Shown piece after piece: positions 33,721 through 43,400 of a DNA stretch of 63,342 bases. The stretch is from Castellaniella sp041675725 (lineage in GTDB: Bacteria; Pseudomonadota; Gammaproteobacteria; Burkholderiales; Burkholderiaceae_B): NCBI RefSeq assembly GCF_041675725.1, contig NZ_JBAYTI010000008.1, positions 1 through 63,342 of the forward strand. The letters are read 5' to 3'. Position numbers and translations under genes: made by a program. Under the pieces are notes generated by a model, which ran no database searches, was not told where the DNA came from, and saw nothing but the letters and a program-made list of their open reading frames with translations. Numbering within the stretch: position 1 is the first letter of the stretch; each line of letters opens with the position of its first letter.

Positions 33721-35532
33721 TTACAGATCCGCCCCGAGCGCGAAAGATGCTTCGGGCAGGCCCATCAGCGGTGCCGGCCCGGCGAGCATGGCGGCCGCGT
33801 GGGCGCGCGTGCGCGGCAGGATGCGCGCGTAATAAAAATGGGCCGTGTCCACCTTGGCTTGGTAGAACACAGGCTCTTCGGTACCAGCGGCCAGCCGGGC
33901 GGCCGCCTCGCGGGCCATGTCGGCCCAGAAATACGCCAGCACCGCATAGCCCGAGTACATCAGATAATCATAGGCGGCCGCACCCACGGCTTCCCGGTCG
34001 GCCAGCGCCGACATCCCGATCTGCTGCGTGAGCTCGCCCCACTCCTTGTTCAGATCGGCCAGCGGCGCGATAAGCCCCGACAACGCCGGGTTGCCCGCCT
34101 GTGACTGGCAGAACTTGTGCACGATGCGGGTGAACAGGCGCAAGGATTCCCCCTGCGAGAGCAGCACCTTGCGGCCGAGCAAATCGAGTGCCTGCACCCC
34201 GGTCGTGCCCTCATAGAGGCAGGATATGCGGCTGTCGCGCACGTTCTGTTCCATGCCATTTTCGGTGATGTAGCCATGCCCGCCCCAGACCTGCAGCCCC
34301 AGATTGGCGGCTTCGAAGCCAGTCTCGGTCATGAAGGCCTTGGCGATGGGCGTGAGAAAGCCCAGCAGCGTTCCAGCCTGCTCGCGCTGCGCTGCATCCG
34401 CGCAGAAGCGCTGGAGGTCGACCTGTTGCGCCGCAAAATACAACAAGGCCCGGTTGCCTTCGGCAAAGGCGCGGATGGTCAACAGCATGCGACGCACGTC
34501 TGGGTGCACGATGATGAGGTCGGCCGGTTCGTCGGGTTGCGCCGGACCACCCAACGCACGCCCCTGGCGGCGCTGCAGGGCATAGGCGCGCGCCCCCTGC
34601 CAGGCGACCTCGGCGTGAGCCAGGCCCTGCAGTGCCGTGCCCAGCCGCGCCATGTTCATGAAAGTGAACATGGCATGCAGGCCCCGGTTGGGCTCGCCGA
34701 TGAGAAACCCCGTGGCCCCGTCGAAATTCATCACGCACGTGGCGTTGCCATGGATGCCCATCTTATGTTCGATCGCGCCGCAGGTGACCCGATTGCGCTC
34801 CCCTGGACGGCCCTGGGCATCGGGCAAGTGCTTGGGCACGATGAACAGCGAAATCCCCTGCGTTCCGGCCGGCGCATCCGGCAAGCGCGCCAGCACGATA
34901 TGGACGATGTTTTCAGCCAGATCGTGCTCGCCCGCCGAAATGAAGATCTTGCCCCCCGTTACCCGATAACTGCCGTCGGCCTGAGGCTCGGCGCGCGTGC
35001 GCAGCAACCCCAGGTCCGTGCCGCACTGCGGCTCGGTCAGGCACATGGTCGCGGTCCAGCGCCCCGCCACCAGCGGTTCGAGATAGGTTTTCTGCTGCTC
35101 GGGCGTACCATGTGCCTTGAGGGTGTTCATGGCGCCCTGCGACAGGCCCGGATACATGCCCCAGGCCCAATTGGCCTCTCCGATGAGTTCGCGCACCGCC
35201 ATGTCGAGCGAATCGGGCAGGCCTTGTCCGCCATGGACGGTCTCGTGCGAGAGCGACGGCCAACCCCCGGCCACGTACTGCTCGAAAGCCGCCCTGAACC
35301 CGGCCGGGGTCTGCACCCCGTCGGCCGACCAGGTGCAGCCTTCGCGATCTCCCACGGCATTCAACGGCGCCAGCACCTCTTGGGCGAAGCGCGCGCACTC
35401 GGCCAGGATGGCGTCGACCATCTCCGGGCTGGCTTCTTCGCAACCGGGCAGTTGCCGATAGTGCTCGGCATAGCCCAGCAGTTCATCGCGCACGAAACGG
35501 ATGTCGCGCAAAGGGGCTTTGTAGTCGGGCAT
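33721..35532 (-). CDS. Acyl-CoA dehydrogenase (DmdC/FadE-like, with extended C-terminal domain)
   Basis: A 603-residue FAD enzyme. It starts MPDYKAPLRDIRFVRDELLG, which is typical for the large class whose members include 3-methylthiopropionyl-CoA dehydrogenase and several medium/long-chain enzymes. FAD and substrate blocks MCLTEPQCGTDLG and KIFISAGEHD are present, the catalytic glutamate lies in LYEGTTGVQALDLLGRK, and a C-terminal helical domain of about 120 residues follows. ATG 35532 has CAGGAGA eight bases upstream; the open frame runs to 35922 but that is not coding. Substrate chain length cannot be read from sequence. Confidence 0.92.
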   Translation of the reverse strand: MPDYKAPLRDIRFVRDELLGYAEHYRQLPGCEEASPEMVDAILAECARFAQEVLAPLNAVGDREGCTWSADGVQTPAGFRAAFEQYVAGGWPSLSHETVHGGQGLPDSLDMAVRELIGEANWAWGMYPGLSQGAMNTLKAHGTPEQQKTYLEPLVAGRWTATMCLTEPQCGTDLGLLRTRAEPQADGSYRVTGGKIFISAGEHDLAENIVHIVLARLPDAPAGTQGISLFIVPKHLPDAQGRPGERNRVTCGAIEHKMGIHGNATCVMNFDGATGFLIGEPNRGLHAMFTFMNMARLGTALQGLAHAEVAWQGARAYALQRRQGRALGGPAQPDEPADLIIVHPDVRRMLLTIRAFAEGNRALLYFAAQQVDLQRFCADAAQREQAGTLLGFLTPIAKAFMTETGFEAANLGLQVWGGHGYITENGMEQNVRDSRISCLYEGTTGVQALDLLGRKVLLSQGESLRLFTRIVHKFCQSQAGNPALSGLIAPLADLNKEWGELTQQIGMSALADREAVGAAAYDYLMYSGYAVLAYFWADMAREAAARLAAGTEEPVFYQAKVDTAHFYYARILPRTRAHAAAMLAGPAPLMGLPEASFALGADL

Positions 35533-35714
35533 ATGGGGTCTCCTGGTAGCGTCCGGTGCCGTGCGGCGCATCGCCACCCCAGCGCCGGACCGATGCTCCA
35601 TTATGCGCCTTCCGGCGAGGCCCCAATACCCATGCGACGACCCCCACCATCCGCTGCGCCAGCCGATCGGCCTTGCGGCGGACCGCCAGGCTGACAACCC
35701 GTCGCACCTTGCGG

Positions 35715-35930
35715 CTATTTCCCGATCTGGTCGCCAATCACGCCGCCGATGGCAGCGCCCCCCAGAGTGCCAAGGACCCCGCCATCCGAGACCACCGCCC
35801 CGGCGACGCCACCGATGCCGGCCCCCGTGACGGCCGACTTCTGCCGGCGACTCATGCTGTCCCAGGACGAGCAGCCGGCCATGGCCACCACCAGCAAGAA
35901 GCCCACGCCCCATTTCATCCATTGGGTCAT
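35715..35930 (-). CDS. Glycine-zipper lipoprotein (OsmB-like)
   Basis: A 71-residue predicted outer membrane lipoprotein. A hydrophobic signal (residues 5-19) ends in MAGC with lipid-bearing Cys20. The mature part is a glycine-zipper (GAGIGGVAGAVVSDGG...GGAAIGGVIGDQIGK) similar to OsmB/SlyB-type stress lipoproteins. The start at 35930 has AAGGAG upstream; the frame to 35996 reads through the leader. The leader holds an 8-base direct repeat (35946-35953 and 35959-35966). Function is not known. Confidence 0.85.
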   Translation of the reverse strand: MTQWMKWGVGFLLVVAMAGCSSWDSMSRRQKSAVTGAGIGGVAGAVVSDGGVLGTLGGAAIGGVIGDQIGK

Positions 35931-35945
35931 GCCATTCTCCTTATC

Positions 35946-35966
35946 GAATACACGCTTTGAATACAC
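35946..35966 (-). repeat. 8-base direct repeat before the lipoprotein gene
   Basis: GAATACAC occurs at 35946-35953 and 35959-35966 with 13-base spacing, in the leader or start region of the lipoprotein gene. TATAAA (35978-35973, minus strand) just upstream is a possible -10, so the repeats would sit at the start of the message. Confidence 0.45.
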
Positions 35967-36043
35967 ACTTTCTTTATAAGGCTTTATGACACACAAAGCT
36001 GTGAGGCATGCTGTCCAAATCAGACATTTGTAACAACAGACTC

Positions 36044-36074
36044 AAAGCGCTTTCACCCAAGCGAGAATTTCTCG
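36044..36074. promoter_or_regulatory. Pair of palindromes between ettA and the lipoprotein gene
   Basis: AAAGCGCTTT (36044-36053) within a TGAAAGCGCTTTGA context looks like a LacI/CcpA-family operator. A second perfect inverted repeat, CGAGAA-T-TTCTCG (36062-36074), lies nine bases on. They are downstream of ettA and upstream of the lipoprotein gene (minus strand), about 115 bases before its start. No LacI-type gene is present in the window. Confidence 0.35.
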
Positions 36075-36137
36075 AAAGGCTGGATGCGCCGGGGTCTCGA
36101 GCCATTCGTAGAGCACCATCTCTATCGTATACGCCTT

Positions 36138-37811
<1,674 letters not shown>

Positions 37812-37935
37812 CGTGCAACCCTGCAAAAATGAACGCAGCCCCGATTGTAGGCCGAGCCCGAAAAATCGGCCCGAAGACGCCCCCGCCGCAGCGTACAATG
37901 GGGCGACCGCCATCCTGAGCCAACCGATATTTCAC

Positions 37936-38370
37936 ATGCTGGGATTCACCGCCGCCGACGCCGACCTCCTGGGCCGCACTGCCGATGCCCTGACCGCCTG
38001 GATGGGCAAACCCGTCATCGCCGAGATCATTACCGAAACCGAGGCCGGCTACGAATGGGCGCTGTTCGCCATTCCGCTCCAGCCGGGCGAAGCGCCCGAG
38101 GCACCCGTCCAGGTGGGCGGCCCGGGCGCGCACTTTGCGGGCAGCTGCGGCGGGCTCGACCTGACCGACGGCCAGATGATCGAATGCACGCTTCTGTGGG
38201 CGATACAACGCTGCGACTACAGCGAGATCCGCTACATCAAGGTCAGCGCCCAGGGCGAGGAAACCGGCTGGTCGGACAACCTGGCCAGCCTGCTGCCATT
38301 CGCCGTCGCCGAACCCGAAACCGAACCCGAGACCCCAGAAGACCCGGACGACGCCGACGACCTGGCCTGA
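37936..38370 (+). CDS. Conserved hypothetical protein
   Basis: A 144-residue acidic protein that I cannot assign. The first 115 residues look folded (MLGFTAADADLLGRTADAL, then EIITETEAGYEWALFAIPL); the tail after residue 128 is a disordered Glu/Pro/Asp run. There is no signal peptide or membrane segment. It is divergent from ettA; TACAAT at 37894-37899 could be its -10. Homologues are probably restricted to Burkholderiales, but that needs a search. Confidence 0.75.
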   Translation: MLGFTAADADLLGRTADALTAWMGKPVIAEIITETEAGYEWALFAIPLQPGEAPEAPVQVGGPGAHFAGSCGGLDLTDGQMIECTLLWAIQRCDYSEIRYIKVSAQGEETGWSDNLASLLPFAVAEPETEPETPEDPDDADDLA

Positions 38371-38376
38371 GCAGCG

Positions 38377-39357
38377 TCACGGCCTGCCCGGATGGCGCGG
38401 CCTGGATCGCATCCCATATCGCGGCGCCTGGTCGCGCAGAAACAACCCCAAGCCCAGCGGCCAGGCCAGCGCCACCAGCAGGCGCGCCGCCGGTCGGGTC
38501 AGGCGACAATCCAGCGGCCGGGGCAGGCCCAGGCTGCGCCAGTGCAAACCAAAGCGCGTATAGCGCGCGGCCGCAGAAAAAAATGCCCAGGGGCGCTGAT
38601 AAAACCAGCCCAGGCACTGGTCCAGGGTGTCGTGCGCCAGCAACCAGAGCCCCGGCGCGAGAACACGCATGTCGCCCGCCGTCGTCTGCCGTGTCAGGCT
38701 GTCGGGGCTGTCGTGGTAGACCCTGAACACCTGGTTGACGAAACGTGTCTGGTAGCCGGCCCGGGCCATGGCGCGCCAGACCAGGCTTTCGGGCACGAAA
38801 CCGGCCACGCCCTCTGGAAATGGAAAGCCGCGCACGATATCGGTACGCAGGCAGCCGAATTTCTCGCCGCGGACGCGATGGCGAAAATACATCTCCAGGG
38901 GGGTGGCATCCATGACGTCGAGCGGATAGGGATCGCCCACGACCTGGCCGTCAGGCCGCGCGCACAAGCCGGTAATACCCACAAACAGCGCGCGCCGATC
39001 CAACGGGATTTCCTCCCAGGCCCGCGCCATGTGGCACAGGGCGCTGGAGTCCAGCTCGTCATCACTGTCGAGCAGGACCACCCACTCGCCGCGCGCCTGA
39101 CGGATACCCGTATTCAGCGCCGTTTTTTTGTGTTGCTGCGCCTGCCAGACGTAGCGAATGGGAAAACCCGCTTCGGCCTGCCACGCCTCGACACGCTGCC
39201 GCGTGCCGTCGGTGGAGCCATCATCGACCACCACCCACTCGAAATCCTGATAGGACTGCTCTTGCAGCGAACGGTAGACCCGCTCTAGCGTATGTGCACG
39301 ATTGTAGGTGGGCGTGACGATGGAAAACAAATGGCGCCATGTGGTGTCGCTACCCAT
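38377..39357 (-). CDS. Family 2 glycosyltransferase
   Basis: A 326-residue GT-A fold enzyme. The N-terminal block FSIVTPTYNRAHTLERVYRSL, VVVDDGSTDGT and LLDSDDEL (the DXD metal site) are canonical for inverting family 2 transferases that extend surface sugars. The C-terminal third has a hydrophobic segment (LVALAWPLGLGLFL) and may touch the membrane. The start is placed at 39357; the frame runs to 39444 through a terminator. It is isolated from other polysaccharide genes, so its acceptor is unknown. It converges on the hypothetical gene, six bases apart. Confidence 0.88.
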   Translation of the reverse strand: MGSDTTWRHLFSIVTPTYNRAHTLERVYRSLQEQSYQDFEWVVVDDGSTDGTRQRVEAWQAEAGFPIRYVWQAQQHKKTALNTGIRQARGEWVVLLDSDDELDSSALCHMARAWEEIPLDRRALFVGITGLCARPDGQVVGDPYPLDVMDATPLEMYFRHRVRGEKFGCLRTDIVRGFPFPEGVAGFVPESLVWRAMARAGYQTRFVNQVFRVYHDSPDSLTRQTTAGDMRVLAPGLWLLAHDTLDQCLGWFYQRPWAFFSAAARYTRFGLHWRSLGLPRPLDCRLTRPAARLLVALAWPLGLGLFLRDQAPRYGMRSRPRHPGRP

Positions 39358-39444
39358 GATACCCCTGCTGTAGACCCAAGCGGCCTGCGGTCCAGAAAAC
39401 GGCAGCGGCTGGGCGAACCAGCCGATCCGTATCATGATAGCCAT

Positions 39445-39473
39445 AAAAAAACCACGAATCTCGCGATTCGTGG
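39445..39473 (-). terminator. Strong terminator of the 42-residue protein gene
   Basis: Minus strand: nine-base stem CCACGAATC / GATTCGTGG with a GCGA tetraloop (39473-39452), then seven T (39451-39445). It separates the microprotein gene from the glycosyltransferase gene on the same strand. Confidence 0.92.
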
Positions 39474-39531
39474 CGTGTGGCAGGGCTGAATTGTATGCAA
39501 ACCATACGCCCCTGCGGGCACGGAGAAGGGA

Positions 39532-39660
39532 TCAGGCGCGCTTGACCTTTTCGAGCATCTTGAAGACCCCTTTGGGCGAACCGACGAACAGGCGTTTGAA
39601 GGACTTGCCCAGACACCGGCGTTCGAGGGTATTGCGCCGGTTGCGTTTGATTTCTGCCAT
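39532..39660 (-). CDS. Small basic conserved-looking protein, 42 residues
   Basis: An ATG-to-TGA frame of 43 codons that encodes a very basic peptide (MAEIKRNRRNTLERRCLGKS, then a Phe/Lys-rich half ending EKVKRA). It has a strong ribosome site (AGGAG, seven bases from ATG), the organism's normal codon use, and a textbook terminator 59 bases after its stop, so it is very likely a real, separately transcribed gene. I do not recognise the family. Basic charge suggests RNA or ribosome contact, or membrane/peptide binding; this is inference. It is too short for most gene finders' default length. Confidence 0.75.
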   Translation of the reverse strand: MAEIKRNRRNTLERRCLGKSFKRLFVGSPKGVFKMLEKVKRA

Positions 39661-39750
39661 GAATTGACTCCTGAATGATGGGCGGGCACAAAGACGACAC
39701 CCGCCATTTTAGCAAAATGGCGGAAATACCCCCGCATGCACCCCGAACCC

Positions 39751-40311
39751 TCAACCCTGGCGCACCCCTTCGATCTCGATCTGGAGGCGCACGGTATCCG
39801 GAATCCCGGGCAAGCCGAACCCCATGCCCCACTGGCTGCGCTGCAGATCGACCTGGAAATCGCCGCCACAGACTTCGCGCTGGATACGTGCGTTCTGGTA
39901 ACAATTGAAACGCACTGCTTGCAGGGTGACGGGATGCGCCTGGCCCAGCAAGCGAAGAGAGCCCTCGACCGCGCTCAGGGTGTCGCCATCGAACACGAAC
40001 GCGGTCGACTCGAACACCGCCGTGGGGTACTGCGCCACATTGAAGAAGTCGGGGCCCTGGAGATGCTGGTCGAACCCGGCCGAGCCCGAATTGATGGAGG
40101 CCATGTCGATCTGGATCGCCGCATGGCCGGCCCGGGCCTGGCGATCGAACTGGATCTGGCCATCGATGGCGTCGAAGCGCCCACGCACCGTGGACGTGCC
40201 ATGGTGCAACACTTCGAACGTGACATACGTATGGTCTGGATCAACGGCGTAGTCGGCCGCCTGAGCGTAACCCGCCAGGCAGAGCAGTGGAATCAGGCAA
40301 AGACGTTTCAT
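39751..40311 (-). CDS. YceI-family periplasmic protein
   Basis: A 186-residue secreted protein with a signal peptide (MKRLCLIPLLCLAGYAQA, cleavage after Ala18) and the YceI lipocalin-like barrel: YAVDPDHTYVTFEVLHHG, GRFDAIDGQIQFD, DFFNVAQYPTAVFEST and LRLLGQAHPVTL. YceI proteins bind polyisoprenoid or fatty-acid ligands and respond to acid or base stress. The start has AGGAG upstream. It is followed, after about 90 bases, by the microprotein gene. Confidence 0.93.
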   Translation of the reverse strand: MKRLCLIPLLCLAGYAQAADYAVDPDHTYVTFEVLHHGTSTVRGRFDAIDGQIQFDRQARAGHAAIQIDMASINSGSAGFDQHLQGPDFFNVAQYPTAVFESTAFVFDGDTLSAVEGSLRLLGQAHPVTLQAVRFNCYQNARIQREVCGGDFQVDLQRSQWGMGFGLPGIPDTVRLQIEIEGVRQG

Positions 40312-40470
40312 AGTGAGCTCCTGTGGGATCATGCCGCCTGTTCATTGTAGGGACGCCACCGTACGCCCGGACCCCACTCTCTTCACAGGGTCTGATGCAA
40401 ATCAAAGAACCTGTTCATGACGATCCTTCTGCCGGCAGGGCCTTGGCGCGCGAACGCGACAGGGCCAGAT

Positions 40471-40482
40471 TATGATGACGCC
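40471..40482 (+). promoter_or_regulatory. Candidate leaderless promoter of the large uvrA
   Basis: TATGAT (40471-40476) is followed by six bases (GACGCC) and ATG 40483. No ribosome site is seen and the -35 is not recognisable. No LexA box (CTGT-N8-ACAG) is visible upstream. Confidence 0.4.
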
Positions 40483-43400
40483 ATGAACGCACCGATACGC
40501 ATCACTGGCGCGCGCCAGAACAACCTGAAAAACCTCGACCTGACCATCCAAACCGGTCAATTGCTGGTCATCACCGGGGTATCCGGCTCGGGCAAGAGCT
40601 CGTTGGCCTTCGATACGCTCTACGCAGAAGGACAGCGACGTTACGTCGAAACATTTTCACCCTACGCCCGGCAGTTTCTCGATCGCATGGACAAGCCCCA
40701 GGTAGAGCGCATCGAAGGCATCCTGCCGGCCATCGCCATCGACCAGGTCAACCCCGTGCGCAATTCGCGCAGTACGGTGGGGACCATGACCGAACTCAAC
40801 GATCACCTGAAGCTGCTCTTTGCACGGGCGGGGCATCTGCACTGCGCACAGTGCGCCCGCCCAGTGGTGCAAGACAATCCGGCCAGCATCCGACGTCAGC
40901 TCGACGCCTGGTGCGCAAATCGCAACCCGCGGCTGGTCGTCACGTTTCCGGTAAAGGTGCCGGCCAACTTCACAACCGAAGAAATCCGCGGTTATCTCGA
41001 GCAGCAGGGTTATACCCGCACCCACCCACCCGCCGATGAACGGACCGCACCCGACACGCCGAAAGCCGCTACCGCCAGTGCGGGCAAGGCGCGCCGCCAG
41101 GCGGGCGAACCGATGCCCGAGCGGGTGCTGCACGTAGTGCAGGATCGCTTTCGCCCGGCCACGGCAGAACCCGCGCGCTTCCAGGAAGCCCTGGAGATCG
41201 CCCTGCAGCAAGGCAAGGGCCACATCACGGTGTACGCTCTGTTCGACGACGCCCCCGAGGAAACCTGGCGCTTCAGCAACCGCCTGCACTGCGCACAGTG
41301 CGACTTGGCATACAAGGCCGCCACGCCCAGCACCTTCTCGTTCAATTCTCCCCTGGGGGCGTGCGAGCACTGCCGGGGATTCGGCCGGGTCATGGGGATA
41401 GACTACGGCCTGGTGGTACCCGACGAATCGCTCAGCCTGCGCGATGGCGCCATCAAACCCTGGCAGAGCGCCAGCTACAAAGAATGTCAGGATGACCTGG
41501 AACGCTACGGACGCAAAGCCGGGATCCGGCTCGACGTGCCCTGGCATGATCTCAACGCAGCGGAAAAAAGCTGGATCATCGACGGCGCGCCCGACTGGAA
41601 AGGGGGATCCTCCGCCTGGAAGCACCAGTGGTACGGAATACAGCGGTTTTTCGACTGGCTGGAAACCAGGGCTTACCGCATGCACGTGCGGGTCCTGCTG
41701 TCGCGCTACCGCAGCTACAGCCCCTGCCCACATTGTCGTGGGGCCCGCCTCAAGCCCGCAGCCACTCTCTGGCGGCTCGGGCAGGACACGCAGGCCATCG
41801 CGCACCACCCCCGCTTCATGCCCGCCCAGGTCCGCTGGAGCCCGGAACAGCTCGCCGCCCTGCCTGGCCTGGGCCTGCACGACCTCATGATTCTGCCGCT
41901 GGACATCGTGCGTGACTGGTTCAGTCAGCTGCAGACCGGCACCGCCATCGATGCCGCCCTGCAGGAACTGCTCGACGAAATCCGTGGCCGGCTGCGATTC
42001 CTGTGCGACGTGGGCCTGGGCTATCTGTCCCTGGACCGGCAGAGCCGTACGCTTTCCGGTGGTGAAGTGCAGCGCATCAACCTGACGACGGCACTGGGCA
42101 CGTCACTGGTCAACACCCTGTTCGTGCTCGATGAGCCCTCCATCGGGCTGCATCCGCGCGACATCCACCGCATCGTGCAGGTCATGCACCGCCTGCGCGA
42201 CCATGGCAACACGCTCGTCGTGGTCGAACATGATCCCCAGGTCATGCAGGCCGCCGACCGTATTCTCGACATCGGCCCCGGGCCTGGCGAGCGGGGCGGC
42301 CGGATCCTGTTCGACGGCACACCAGCCGAACTGGCCCAGGCCGATACGCTCACCAGCCGGTACTTCAGCGGCCGCCTGCGCATCGAGGCGCCACGCCCGC
42401 AGGCCGTCGAGGCAGGCACCCCGCGCCTGCTGCTGCAGGGGGTGCGCGCACACAACCTGAAAGGGATCGATTTCGCCCTGCCGCTCGGGCGCCTGGTGTG
42501 CCTGACCGGCGTGTCGGGGTCCGGCAAGTCGACGTTGGTCCAGGACGTGCTGTATCCCGCGCTGCGCAAGCACTTCGGCCAGGCGACAGAAGCACCAGGC
42601 GCCCACGACGCGCTTCTGGGCGCCGAGCAGATCGAAGACGCGGTACTGGTCGACCAAAGCCCGATCGGGCGCACCACCCGCTCGAATCCCGCCAGCTATG
42701 TCGGCGCGTTCGACGCCATACGCAAGCTGTTTGCCGCCGCCGACCGTTCGCGCGAGCGAGGCTATACCGCAGGCACCTTCAGCTTCAACACGGGCGACGG
42801 CCGCTGCCCGACCTGTGGCGGCACGGGCTTCGAGCACATCGAAATGCAATTCCTGTCCGATGTCTATCTGCGCTGCCCAGACTGCCAGGGCCGCCGCTAT
42901 CGGCCCGAAATCCTCGAGGTGCGCATCGAGCACCTGGGCCAGAGCGCCTCGATCGACGAAGTGCTCGACATGACGGTGCATCAGGCGCTCGAATTCTTCA
43001 AGGGGTTGCGCGACGTGCAGTGGGGGCTGGCGCCGCTGGCCGACGTGGGCCTGGACTACGTGCGGCTGGGCCAGCCAGTGCCGACGCTCTCGGGGGGCGA
43101 AGCCCAGCGCCTGAAGCTGGCCGGCCATCTCGCCGAGGCGGCGCGCTCGAAGCCATCGAAAAAGCCGCACAAAGGAAAGCTGCTGCTCTTCGACGAACCC
43201 ACCACCGGCCTGCACTTCGACGACATCGCCCGGCTCATGCAGGCGTTTCGCAAACTGCTCGCCGCCGGGCATTCATTGCTGGTCATCGAGCATAACCTGG
43301 ACGTGATCCGCGCCAGCGACTGGGTGGTCGACCTGGGCCCCGAAGGGGGCGACCGGGGGGGATGCATCGTCGCCCAAGGCAGCCCCGACGAGATCATGCG

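Noticed and set aside
34117..35694. 525-codon plus-strand frame opposite the acyl-CoA dehydrogenase
   Set aside because: The other strand carries the full dehydrogenase; antisense translation is low complexity.
40333..40470. LexA box upstream of the large uvrA
   Set aside because: No CTGT-N8-ACAG was found; CCTGTTCAT occurs twice (about 40338 and 40410) but does not fit the LexA consensus.
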